Below are positions 1 to 6,151 of a stretch of DNA of 10,664 bases, piece after piece. Origin of the DNA: Peptococcaceae bacterium. Lineage in GTDB: Bacteria > Bacillota > Peptococcia > Peptococcales > Peptococcaceae. The stretch spans positions 1 through 10,664 of the forward strand of contig JAFXJE010000190.1 of the NCBI GenBank assembly GCA_017532485.1, written 5' to 3'. The notes beneath the pieces were generated by a model. That model was given only the letters and a program-made list of their open reading frames with translations. It had not been told where the DNA came from and searched no databases. The translations under genes were made by a program, and so were the position numbers. Numbering within the stretch: the stretch's first letter is position 1; every line of letters starts with the position of its first letter.

Positions 1-78
1 ATCCATCCCAGCCAATAAGCGCTGAAATTCTGCAATTTTACCTTTATTACCACTTGCTAAAACAATTTCTTTAAACAT
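1..78 (-). CDS. rdgB: XTP/dITP diphosphatase (Ham1/RdgB family), N-terminal fragment
   Basis: Only the first 26 codons are present and the rest lies beyond the left edge of the window. The family is a cytoplasmic house-cleaning pyrophosphatase that hydrolyses non-canonical purine triphosphates (dITP, XTP) to monophosphates and so keeps them out of DNA and RNA. The visible start reads MFKEIVLASGNKGKIAEF. This matches the family N-terminus, in which a beta strand is followed by the (T/S)GNxxK substrate-binding loop (here SGNKGK, residues 9-14) and then a conserved glutamate-phenylalanine. The ATG is preceded by an AGAGGA ribosome-binding site at normal spacing. It starts 26 bases after the stop of the metallo-hydrolase gene on the same strand, so the two probably share a transcript. 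The assignment rests on a short but very characteristic stretch; I am fairly sure of the family, less of exact substrate range. Confidence 0.85.
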   Translation of the reverse strand, partial: MFKEIVLASGNKGKIAEFQRLLAGMD

Positions 79-104
79 TACTCTATCCTCTTTCATCAAA
101 TCTT

Positions 105-860
105 TTAGCCTAATAGATATTTTTTTCCTGTAGCTGCCAAGTAGATTTTCCCATCAAACGCTACCTCTGCTTGACGTTGTAATTGAGCTTGCTGATAAGC
201 AGGGAAAAAGTGGGTTAAAATTAAATTTTTCGCACCACAGCTATGGGCTAATACACCTGCCTGTCCGGCTGATAAATGATTTTCACCACGTTCTGCTAAT
301 TCAAATTCTTTTAAGGAACATTCAGCCAAAATATACTCTGCCTCTTTACATTCCTCTACCAACTTATTATCCCAACCCGTATCTGCTGTATAAACCAGCA
401 AGGTTTTCTCGCCTACACTTAATTTTACCCCATAAGTAGAAATACTATGCTTTACAGGGAAGAAACTAAGCTTAAATAAGTTAAAATCATTTTCTGCTTG
501 CCAAGCCTCTTGCAAATTAATTACGGTAAAAACATCGGTCCATTGTTCAATTTCTTCTACTAAATTGCTTGGTCCTTCTGGCAAATAAACATACAAAGGC
601 TCTGTCCTTTTACCTTCACGCATAGCATACTTTAAAGCCTGCCGTAAGCAATAAATATCACTATAATGGTCAGGGTGAAGATGAGTGATTACCAACAGTC
701 CCAGTTTTGTATAATCTGTATATTTCTGCAATTTACTAAACGCACCATGCCCGCAATCCAGCATAATTGTAAAACCGTCAATCTCCAAAAGATAGCCGCT
801 GCAAGCTCCATTCGCTGGAGCATAAGGCCCGAAGCTGCCCAAAACTGTTAATTCTACCAT
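105..860 (-). CDS. metallo-beta-lactamase fold hydrolase, RNase Z / YhfI-like
   Basis: This encodes a 251-residue protein with a complete metallo-beta-lactamase fold signature. The metal-binding motif THLHPDH supplies His60, His62, Asp64 and His65. Candidate further ligands are His138 (PVKHS), the bridging Asp160 (TADTG) and His217 (LTHFFP). There is also a histidine in ENHLSAGQAG (His195), in the place where RNase Z-like proteins carry a second conserved histidine motif. Length and layout resemble the Bacillus YhfI group of RNase Z-like phosphodiesterases. Whether the substrate is a cyclic nucleotide, an RNA or something else cannot be read from sequence. There is no signal peptide, so it is predicted cytoplasmic. 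The ATG has a clear GAGGTG ribosome-binding site (870-875). It sits upstream of rdgB on the same strand with a 26-base gap, which suggests one operon, perhaps for nucleotide or RNA housekeeping. The fold is certain, the reaction is not. Confidence 0.85.
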   Translation of the reverse strand: MVELTVLGSFGPYAPANGACSGYLLEIDGFTIMLDCGHGAFSKLQKYTDYTKLGLLVITHLHPDHYSDIYCLRQALKYAMREGKRTEPLYVYLPEGPSNLVEEIEQWTDVFTVINLQEAWQAENDFNLFKLSFFPVKHSISTYGVKLSVGEKTLLVYTADTGWDNKLVEECKEAEYILAECSLKEFELAERGENHLSAGQAGVLAHSCGAKNLILTHFFPAYQQAQLQRQAEVAFDGKIYLAATGKKYLLG

Positions 861-889
861 TCTTTTTTCACCTCAACCTAGTTTTTTCA

Positions 890-918
890 ATTATAACTTA
901 TTTTCCTTTTTTTGTATA
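890..918 (-). promoter_or_regulatory. likely sigma-A promoter for the metallo-hydrolase/rdgB unit
   Basis: On the minus strand a perfect TATAAT (-10, positions 895-890) lies 17 bases after TATACA (-35, 918-913), which matches the consensus at four of six positions. Transcription would begin near 883, giving a short leader that contains the GAGGTG ribosome-binding site of the hydrolase gene. Just upstream, at 929-946, is a short direct repeat of TTTGTTGC (plus-strand reading) of unknown meaning. The -10 is strong and the -35 is weak, and the position fits the gap between two genes. Confidence 0.55.
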
Positions 919-948
919 CGGTAATCATTTGTTGCCTTTTGTTGCTTT

Positions 949-1305
949 TTAAGACCTTTTTACCATACCGGCAATAGTCGATATCAAAAGCCCTAAATAG
1001 GCCAAAGAAGCACCTGTTTCCGCCGAAATCATTAAAGTAAAAGTTAAAATATAAGCTCCAATCCGACAAATATTGCCTATTAAATCATATTTCTCCGATT
1101 GGATACCCTGCTCGCGCATTTCCGTTCTTATGCCTTCTCCCAAATCAGTATTGTCTACTGCCAAAGATAAGATACTATCCAACATCAAAAACCCAAATGC
1201 CCAAATCCAAGAATTATCTGTTCTATACATATGCATTACTAAGGCCAGCTCCATTGAAGCTGCTAAGATATAACTCCACATTAAATATTTATTAACTTTC
1301 TGCAC
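949..1305 (-). CDS. small four-helix membrane protein of unknown function
   Basis: I do not recognise this protein. From the start chosen here it has 118 residues and about four hydrophobic segments, near residues 5-25, 32-50, 76-95 and 97-115. A hydrophilic loop at about residues 51-75 (DNTDLGEGIRTEMREQGIQ) is rich in charged residues. It is predicted to be an integral cytoplasmic-membrane protein. An upstream in-frame ATG at 1323 would give 124 residues, but it has no ribosome-binding site and would lie only a few bases from the predicted transcription start. The GTG at 1305 follows GAGGTG by 6 bases, so I prefer it. The gene is divergent from the DUF1858-type gene and followed 88 bases later by the hydrolase gene, which has its own promoter. 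The long uninterrupted frame, hydrophobic helices, promoter and ribosome-binding site support a real gene. Confidence 0.7.
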   Translation of the reverse strand: MQKVNKYLMWSYILAASMELALVMHMYRTDNSWIWAFGFLMLDSILSLAVDNTDLGEGIRTEMREQGIQSEKYDLIGNICRIGAYILTFTLMISAETGASLAYLGLLISTIAGMVKRS

Positions 1306-1311
1306 CCAAAA

Positions 1312-1317
1312 CACCTC
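1312..1317 (-). promoter_or_regulatory. ribosome-binding site deciding a GTG start
   Basis: On the minus strand GAGGTG lies 6 bases before the GTG at 1305-1303 and inside the longer reading frame that begins at ATG 1323. No purine-rich site precedes that ATG. This argues that translation of the membrane protein begins at 1305. Confidence 0.55.
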
Positions 1318-1337
1318 TATCATCTATAACTAAAAAT

Positions 1338-1366
1338 AGTGTACCATATTTTAGATTTATTTGCAT
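1338..1366 (-). promoter_or_regulatory. extended -10 promoter for the membrane protein gene
   Basis: The minus strand carries TATGGTACACT, an extended -10 element (TGn before TACACT, positions 1343-1338). A weak -35 candidate, ATGCAA (1366-1361), lies 17 bases upstream. A start near 1331 would put the in-frame ATG at 1323 almost at the transcript end, which supports the GTG start at 1305. Confidence 0.45.
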
Positions 1367-1378
1367 TAAAAGTTGCAA
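1361..1378. repeat. inverted repeat between divergent promoters (possible operator)
   Basis: TTGCA and TGCAA form an inverted repeat separated by 8 A+T-rich bases. It spans the adjoining -35 regions of the two divergent promoters (membrane protein leftward, DUF1858-type gene rightward). The geometry is that of an operator bound by a dimeric regulator able to affect both genes. No regulator gene is present nearby, so the role is inference. Confidence 0.3.
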
Positions 1379-1402
1379 AACTTGTATTCCTTGTGTTATA
1401 CT
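1373..1402 (+). promoter_or_regulatory. sigma-A type promoter for the DUF1858-type gene
   Basis: TTGCAA (1373-1378) and TATACT (1397-1402) are separated by 18 bases, with a TG dinucleotide one base before the -10 (extended -10). The predicted start near 1409 leaves a leader of about 34 bases before the ATG at 1443, with a good ribosome-binding site in it. Confidence 0.6.
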
Positions 1403-1427
1403 AGGGGTTGTGAAAAGTCAACCAGTA

Positions 1428-1434
1428 AAGGGGG
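1428..1434 (+). promoter_or_regulatory. ribosome-binding site deciding the ATG at 1443
   Basis: AAGGGGG lies 8 bases before the ATG at 1443-1445. An in-frame GTG at 1410 would add 11 residues but lies at the predicted transcription start with no ribosome-binding site, so the shorter protein is preferred. Confidence 0.6.
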
Positions 1435-1442
1435 CGCAAGAA

Positions 1443-1637
1443 ATGGTAATCACCAAAGAAATGGGTATCAAAGACTGTGTGCAACAATATCCAAAAACAG
1501 CTGCTGTATTTATGGAATTCGGTATGGGCTGCTTAGGCTGTGCTGCTGCTCGTTTTGAAAATATTGAACAAGGTGCTATCGTTCATGGCATCGATGTTCC
1601 TGCTTTAATCGAAGCTTTAAATAAAGTTGTCGAATAA
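1443..1637 (+). CDS. DUF1858-type redox-disulfide protein (hybrid-cluster-protein-associated)
   Basis: This is a 64-residue protein that appears to be a stand-alone DUF1858 domain, the family also named hybrid cluster protein-associated redox disulfide domain. Typical features are an N-terminal ITKEMGIKDCVQQYP helix region, then FMEFGMGCLGCAAARFENIEQGA. The redox CxxC pair is Cys30 and Cys33 in GMGCLGC. The C-terminus (VPALIEALNKVV) matches the family end. The domain also forms the N-terminus of the iron-sulfur cluster repair protein ScdA. Stand-alone copies are common in anaerobes, but their exact task (disulfide exchange or metal/cluster handling) is not established. The gene has its own promoter and terminator, so it is monocistronic. 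It is the only plus-strand gene here and is convergent with rsmE. No hybrid cluster protein gene is in the window. Confidence 0.85.
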   Translation: MVITKEMGIKDCVQQYPKTAAVFMEFGMGCLGCAAARFENIEQGAIVHGIDVPALIEALNKVVE

Positions 1638-1644
1638 GAAAATT

Positions 1645-1672
1645 GAGGCTCGGACAAAATTGTCCAAGCCTC
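1645..1672. terminator. bidirectional rho-independent terminator
   Basis: A near-perfect hairpin: GAGGCT (1645-1650) pairs with AGCCTC (1667-1672), and GGACAA (1652-1657) pairs with TTGTCC (1660-1665), with one C/A mismatch between the two stem parts. T-rich tracts follow on both strands (TCTTTCTTTTT rightward, CAATTTTCTT leftward). It lies between the convergent stops of the DUF1858-type gene (1637) and rsmE (1680), so it can end both transcripts. Confidence 0.85.
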
Positions 1673-1679
1673 TTTCTTT

Positions 1680-2420
1680 TTATCCCAATTCTTGATAATG
1701 ATACAGCACCATTGTTAAAGCAGCTAAGCCTGCTGTTTCGGTACGCAAAATACGCTTTCCTAAGGAAGCACAATAAGCACCTTGTGCTTGCAGCTCGGCT
1801 ACTTCTTCTGCTGTCAAACCGCCTTCAGGCCCAATAACCAAGTTAATTTGCTGTGGTACATTTTCCAACCCCTCCAGCACCTGTCGTAAAGTGGTTTTAT
1901 CCTCATCTTCCCACAAGACAATAGTCAAACCTTCCTGCATTTCTCGAATAGCTTCTTTCCACGTCAAAGGCAAGGAAACCTCCGGTACAGTGATACGCTT
2001 GGATTGCTGGCTGGCTTCCAAAGCAATTTTTTGCCACCGTTCTTGTTTTTTCTGTGCCTTATTTGCTTCTATTTTGACCACTGCACGCTGCGTATTCAAC
2101 GGAATAATTTTTGTAATACCCAGCTCAGTACATTTTTGAATAATTAATTCCAGCTTATCCCCTTTCGGCATACCTTGAAAAAGATGTACTGCCGTTTTTG
2201 TTTCCTGTTCTGCTGCTGTTTCGGCAAAAATTTCTCCACTGATTTTATCGCGCCCAAAATCTTGCAATTCAGCTTGATAAACTTTACCGTCACCACAGCA
2301 GACAGCTATTTTTTCACCTGCAGATAAGCGTAAAACAGTACCTAAATGATGCACCAATTCCCCTGTAATCTCCAGCCGCTGTCCCTCTATAGCTTCCGGC
2401 TCCACAAATATTCTTCGCAT
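1680..2420 (-). CDS. rsmE: 16S rRNA (uracil-1498-N3)-methyltransferase RsmE
   Basis: This 246-residue protein is the usual length for RsmE, a SPOUT-class S-adenosylmethionine-dependent enzyme that methylates N3 of U1498 in 16S rRNA of the small subunit. An N-terminal PUA-like region (about residues 1-70, with HHLGTVLRL near 24-32) is followed by the knotted methyltransferase domain. Clear family motifs are FQGMPKGDKLELIIQKCTELG (about 81-101), the cofactor-binding LVIGPEGGLTAEEV (194-207) and LGKRILRTETAGLAAL (220-235). The ATG follows a GGAGG ribosome-binding site that sits in the 15-base gap after the prmA stop, so the two genes are co-transcribed. It is the last gene before the bidirectional terminator. 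In Bacillus mtaB follows rsmE; that gene is not present here. Confidence 0.95.
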   Translation of the reverse strand: MRRIFVEPEAIEGQRLEITGELVHHLGTVLRLSAGEKIAVCCGDGKVYQAELQDFGRDKISGEIFAETAAEQETKTAVHLFQGMPKGDKLELIIQKCTELGITKIIPLNTQRAVVKIEANKAQKKQERWQKIALEASQQSKRITVPEVSLPLTWKEAIREMQEGLTIVLWEDEDKTTLRQVLEGLENVPQQINLVIGPEGGLTAEEVAELQAQGAYCASLGKRILRTETAGLAALTMVLYHYQELG

Positions 2421-2435
2421 ATTTTCCTCCGCTGG

Positions 2436-3371
2436 TTATTTACCTTGAGCTACAATAGCTACCCAGCCATCTTTTTCGCGTACTTCCAAAATAGCAAACT
2501 GGTTAGCTTCCAACGCAGCTAAAACATCATCTTTGCGAGTATCAATAATACCGGAAGAAATAAAAATTTTATCTCCCTGTAAGTATTGCATCGTATCTGG
2601 AATTAAACGAATAATTATATCCGCAACAATATTAGCAATCATTAAATCACATTTGCCTTCGGCAGCAGCCAACAAATCACTATGTGCAATGCTTACTTTA
2701 TCTTCTAAATGATTTAATGCAATATTTTCCTTAGCTGCTGCAACAGCTACAGTATCATAGTCCATAGCTTGCACATGCCCAGCACCCAATAAACCAGCTT
2801 GAATAGCCAAAATGCCACTACCAGTACCCACATCAATAATTTCTGCTCCTGGTTTTACATATTCTTCAATTAATTGAATACATAAAGCTGTTGTCGCATG
2901 ATTACCTGTCCCAAACGCCATCCCTGGGTCAATTTCAATCACAACATCATCAGGTTCTGGAGTATATTCTTCCCAAGTTGGTTTTACCACTGTTTTCTTT
3001 CCAATTCTTTCAGGTTTAAAATATACCTTCCACGCATTAGCCCAATCTTCTTCCTGTACTGGTTTATAAGTAATTCTAGTCGGACCCATATCCATACGAA
3101 TTTCAATTTCATTCATTTCCAAAATAATTTGTTCAATCTTATTCATCAAAAACTCATCTTCCGGCAAATAAGATTTAATAATAATTTCTGTGCTGTTTAA
3201 TAATTCTTCAGAAAATTCATGCGCATCCCATTGGCCGCTGTTGGCATAATTAGCAATCAGCTGTGGGTCTTCAATCATAACGCCACCTGTACCAATCTCG
3301 GTCAACATATTGGAAATACCATCTACAGCCTCTCTATCGTCAACAACCATTTTAATCTCTAACCAATTCAT
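2436..3371 (-). CDS. prmA: ribosomal protein L11 methyltransferase PrmA
   Basis: This 311-residue protein has the PrmA layout. An N-terminal substrate-recognition domain begins MNWLEIKMVVDDREAVDGIS, a linker follows, and then a Rossmann-type class I methyltransferase domain. Seen motifs are DPGMAFGTGNHATT (148-161, a PrmA hallmark), the cofactor loop IIDVGTGSGILAIQ (178-191), the acidic residue pair in MDYD (203-206) and the catalytic-region ANIVAD (246-251). PrmA trimethylates several amino groups of ribosomal protein L11. The ATG at 3371 lies 20 bases inside the exporter gene and has an AGGGGGA site upstream. The in-frame ATG at codon 8 would remove the conserved WLEI start, so the overlap looks genuine. 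Translational coupling to the exporter gene is likely. Confidence 0.95.
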   Translation of the reverse strand: MNWLEIKMVVDDREAVDGISNMLTEIGTGGVMIEDPQLIANYANSGQWDAHEFSEELLNSTEIIIKSYLPEDEFLMNKIEQIILEMNEIEIRMDMGPTRITYKPVQEEDWANAWKVYFKPERIGKKTVVKPTWEEYTPEPDDVVIEIDPGMAFGTGNHATTALCIQLIEEYVKPGAEIIDVGTGSGILAIQAGLLGAGHVQAMDYDTVAVAAAKENIALNHLEDKVSIAHSDLLAAAEGKCDLMIANIVADIIIRLIPDTMQYLQGDKIFISSGIIDTRKDDVLAALEANQFAILEVREKDGWVAIVAQGK

Positions 3372-4794
3372 CTTCTTTTTTCCCCCTATTCTTCCAACGT
3401 AAACCTGTTAATATTGCACCAATAGCACTAATAATCGCCATTGTTCGATAAACCCATTGCATCCCAAAAACAAATACTTCTTCTCTGCCTTCCACAAAGC
3501 TGAAGACAGTATAACCTAATTGGCTGCTCATTAATTGATATAATACTAAAGTGGAAACAGAAATCCCGAAAATATTACCTAAATTTCTGGCTAAACCATT
3601 CATGCTGCCAGTAATCCCCACTTTATTCGGTGGTACCGTCGACATAATTAAAGATGTATTTGGTGATTGGAACATAGCCATCCCGAAAGACATCATCATC
3701 GAGCCTACTAAAAATACACCTAATGAAGAATTTAAACCAAGTGTAGATAAAATAAGTAATGCTGCTGTAACTATGCTTAAACCAATAAAACATAAGATTT
3801 CTGAGCCTATTTTATCCGAAAGCTGACCACTGAAAGGTGCGACTACAGCCATCGTAATTGAATAAGCCATCATCAACATTCCTGTTTGGGCAGCATCCAG
3901 CAACAAAACCTTTTGCAAATAAAAAGGCTGAATAAAATTATGGCTGGAAATCGAAAAGAAAGATAAAAAAGCACAAAAAATACTTACTGCGAACAATTTA
4001 TTGTGGAATAACTCTAAATCTACCAATGGGGTCGCTGTTTTTTTCTCTGCTCGCCAAAAGAGCCAGCCTAAAACTAAAACCACTGCCAAAATTAAAGCAC
4101 AGTAGCTGAAATAAGTGCTGCCCTTTTGCAAAAGCTTTACACCACCGTAAATACTGACAATCAGCACCATAAACAAGACTGCACCATGCCAATCCAATTT
4201 TTCTCTTTCACCGTTTACCGACATATCTGGCAGATATTTCATTGCCAAAAATAAGCAAATCAGCGTAATTGGAATGTTCATGGCAAAAATCATTTGCCAA
4301 TTAAATGATGATACGATAAAACCACCCAAGGACGGTCCTACCATTGAGCCTAAAGCCACCATTGTCCCAGATAGCCCCAATGCCTTGCCTCGTTCATTAT
4401 GTGGAAATACCTCTACTATAATCCCCTGACTATTAGCCATGCAGGCAGCAGAACCAAAACCTTCCACTACACGACCTAACAAAAGTAAATAATAATTTCT
4501 GCTCAAAAAGCAAACTAACATCCCAATTAAAAAACAAATTATACCGCCCTTAAAAATCTTATCTTTGCCTACGGTATCTCCCAATTTGCCAAAAATTAAA
4601 ATGCAGCAAATAATCACTAGAATATTGGCAGTGACAACCCATTCTATCCCAGCCATGGTTATGCCCATTTCATCAGCCATAATCGGCAAAGCTACATTAA
4701 TACTGCTCGCATCAACGCAATTGACAAAAGTGGTCATGACTACACCAAAAAAAATCAACCAGCGTTTTTGGTAAATTTCTTCTTTACTAAGCAC
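3352..4794 (-). CDS. MFS drug exporter, DHA2 (14-helix, EmrB/QacA-like) family
   Basis: This encodes a 480-residue integral membrane protein, the length expected of 14-helix major facilitator antiporters that use the proton gradient to expel drugs or other lipophilic compounds. Seen motifs are the DHA2 helix-1 motif VDASSINVALP (27-37, with the membrane-embedded Asp28), motif A GKLGDTVGKDK (69-79) in the loop after helix 2, motif B GRVVEGFGSA (107-116, Arg108), and the antiporter motif C LGSMVGPSLGGF (148-159). The C-terminus is a charged KNRGKKEDELVRD tail. The start is GTG at 4794 with GAGGTG 5 bases upstream and an in-frame stop just before it. The gene sits between dnaJ and prmA, which are usually neighbours. 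It overlaps prmA by 20 bases and probably has its own promoter. The substrate cannot be predicted. Confidence 0.9.
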   Translation of the reverse strand: MLSKEEIYQKRWLIFFGVVMTTFVNCVDASSINVALPIMADEMGITMAGIEWVVTANILVIICCILIFGKLGDTVGKDKIFKGGIICFLIGMLVCFLSRNYYLLLLGRVVEGFGSAACMANSQGIIVEVFPHNERGKALGLSGTMVALGSMVGPSLGGFIVSSFNWQMIFAMNIPITLICLFLAMKYLPDMSVNGEREKLDWHGAVLFMVLIVSIYGGVKLLQKGSTYFSYCALILAVVLVLGWLFWRAEKKTATPLVDLELFHNKLFAVSIFCAFLSFFSISSHNFIQPFYLQKVLLLDAAQTGMLMMAYSITMAVVAPFSGQLSDKIGSEILCFIGLSIVTAALLILSTLGLNSSLGVFLVGSMMMSFGMAMFQSPNTSLIMSTVPPNKVGITGSMNGLARNLGNIFGISVSTLVLYQLMSSQLGYTVFSFVEGREEVFVFGMQWVYRTMAIISAIGAILTGLRWKNRGKKEDELVRD

Positions 4795-4839
4795 TCACTC
4801 ACCTCATTTACCACAAATTAATTTTTTACTCTACATTTT

Positions 4840-4867
4840 ATTTTACCATATTACCGTAAAAATACAA
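4840..4867 (-). promoter_or_regulatory. likely promoter (with possible operator) for the exporter-prmA-rsmE unit
   Basis: The minus strand has an extended -10 element TATGGTAAAAT (4850-4840). A -35 candidate TTGTAT (4867-4862) lies 16 bases upstream of the TAAAAT hexamer. The spacer holds two tandem units on the plus strand, TTACCATA and TTACCGTA (4843-4858). The second lies in the short palindrome TTACCGTAA. Such a repeat in a promoter spacer could be a repressor site, but no regulator is encoded nearby. The promoter abuts the dnaJ terminator, consistent with a separate transcription unit. Confidence 0.45.
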
Positions 4868-4870
4868 CAA

Positions 4871-4897
4871 GAGGCTATGACAATGTGTCCTAGCCTC
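4871..4897 (-). terminator. rho-independent terminator after dnaJ
   Basis: GAGGCTA (4871-4877) pairs with TAGCCTC (4891-4897), and GACA (4879-4882) pairs with TGTC (4886-4889) around a 3-base loop, with one mismatch. On the minus strand the stem is followed by TTGTTGTATTTTT, a T-rich but interrupted tract. It begins 12 bases after the dnaJ stop and probably ends the heat-shock operon transcript. It resembles the hairpin at 1645-1672 in sequence. Confidence 0.7.
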
Positions 4898-4908
4898 TCT
4901 TGCTTATC

Positions 4909-6123
4909 TTACTCTTCGTCCAGCCAATCTTCTACGGCATCTTTCATATCTCCTACCGCATCTTTCATTTTGCTGAAAAATCCTTTTTTATTTTCTTCGT
5001 TTCTTTCCTCTTTTTTTTTACCTTCAAAACCTGTTTCTGCTGTTGCAGGTACACTTAATGTAGCGCGCAGTTGTTCCAATAAATTACGTTGCTCTGCAGT
5101 CAGATTTTTCGGTGTAACCACTTTAATAGTTACATATTGGTCACCTTTGCCGTAACCTTTAATATTCTTCACACCTTTGCCCTTCATCCGGAATTTTGTA
5201 CCACTTTGCACACCGGCAGGAATAGTCAGGGTTACTTTACCTTCCAAGGTAGGTACTTGAATATCATCACCTAAAGCTGCTTGCGCAATATTGATTTCTT
5301 GTTCCATATAAATATCATCTTCATCACGCAAGAAAACCTCATGTGGACGAACATTAATATAAATATATAAATCACCATTTGGACCGCCCAGTTCACCAGG
5401 CTCACCCTCGTTGCTCATCCGCAGACGAGAGCCTGTATCAACACCAGCAGGAACTTTAACTTCTAAGGTTTTATTAATTCGTTTTTGACCTTTACCACCA
5501 CAATCTGGACAAGGGTCTTTAACTACTTTACCTTTACCATTACACTCAGGACAAACCTTAGCTGTTTGTACTTGGCCAAACGGTGTCTTTTGCATGGTAA
5601 TTACCTGCCCTGTACCGTTACAGCGTGAACAAGTAGTTGGACTAGTACCGGCTTTCGCCCCGGAACCACCACAAGTTTTACAGCTTTCCCATTTTGGCAA
5701 ATGGATTGTTTTTTCTGCCCCAAAAACAGCTTCTTCAAAATCAATAGTCAAATCATAACGCAAATCTGCACCACGTCTTGGACCTTTTTGTTGTTGACCA
5801 CCACCAAAGCCGCCACCAAAGAACATATCAAAAATATCGCCCATGCCGCCGAAATCGCCGCCGAAGCCACCAAAACCACCAGCTCCACCACCGAAACCAG
5901 CAGGGCCATCATGACCAAAACGGTCATATTGAGCTCTTTTATCTGCATCAGAAAGAATTTCATAAGCTTCATTAATTTCTTTAAACTTTTCTTCTGCTTC
6001 TGCATTACCTGGATTTACGTCTGGATGATATTGACGCGCCAGCTTGCGGTAGGCTTTCTTTAATTCATCTTCACTGGCTGTTTTTTCTACACCCAGCACT
6101 TCATAATAATCACGTTTTGCCAC
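4909..6123 (-). CDS. dnaJ: chaperone protein DnaJ (Hsp40, type I) with extended C-terminus
   Basis: This 404-residue J-protein stimulates the DnaK ATPase and delivers unfolded clients. All type I domains are present. The J domain has the catalytic HPD at 33-35. A Gly/Phe-rich linker spans about 72-112. Four zinc-finger repeats are seen: CKTCGGSG 148-155, CSRCNGTG 165-172, CPECNGKG 191-198 and CPDCGGKG 205-212. The two C-terminal client-binding beta domains follow to about 358, including MKGKGVKNIKGYGKGDQY (313-330). Residues from about 366 form a charged tail ending in GFFSKMKDAVGDMKDAVEDWLDEE. The protein is some 25 residues longer than the usual 375-380, apparently by elongation of the common FFxKxKDA ending. 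The start is GTG at 6123, with AAGGGA upstream at good spacing. A strong hairpin lies between dnaK and this gene. Confidence 0.97.
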   Translation of the reverse strand: MAKRDYYEVLGVEKTASEDELKKAYRKLARQYHPDVNPGNAEAEEKFKEINEAYEILSDADKRAQYDRFGHDGPAGFGGGAGGFGGFGGDFGGMGDIFDMFFGGGFGGGQQQKGPRRGADLRYDLTIDFEEAVFGAEKTIHLPKWESCKTCGGSGAKAGTSPTTCSRCNGTGQVITMQKTPFGQVQTAKVCPECNGKGKVVKDPCPDCGGKGQKRINKTLEVKVPAGVDTGSRLRMSNEGEPGELGGPNGDLYIYINVRPHEVFLRDEDDIYMEQEINIAQAALGDDIQVPTLEGKVTLTIPAGVQSGTKFRMKGKGVKNIKGYGKGDQYVTIKVVTPKNLTAEQRNLLEQLRATLSVPATAETGFEGKKKEERNEENKKGFFSKMKDAVGDMKDAVEDWLDEE

Positions 6124-6151
6124 TACCGTGTCCCTTCTTTCTTACACCCAC

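Noticed and set aside
929..946. Short direct repeat TTTGTTGC-N2-TTTGTTGC.
   Set aside because: Only two 8-base copies in a T-rich intergenic stretch; compatible with chance.
4784..4796. TAAGCACTC, resembling a CIRCE half-site (TTAGCACTC), at the start of the exporter gene.
   Set aside because: No matching GAGTGCTAA half lies 9 bases away, and the bases belong to the first codons of the exporter.
5824..5910. Repetitive GCC/ACC-rich tract that looks like a simple repeat.
   Set aside because: It is the coding sequence of the Gly/Phe-rich linker of DnaJ, which is expected.
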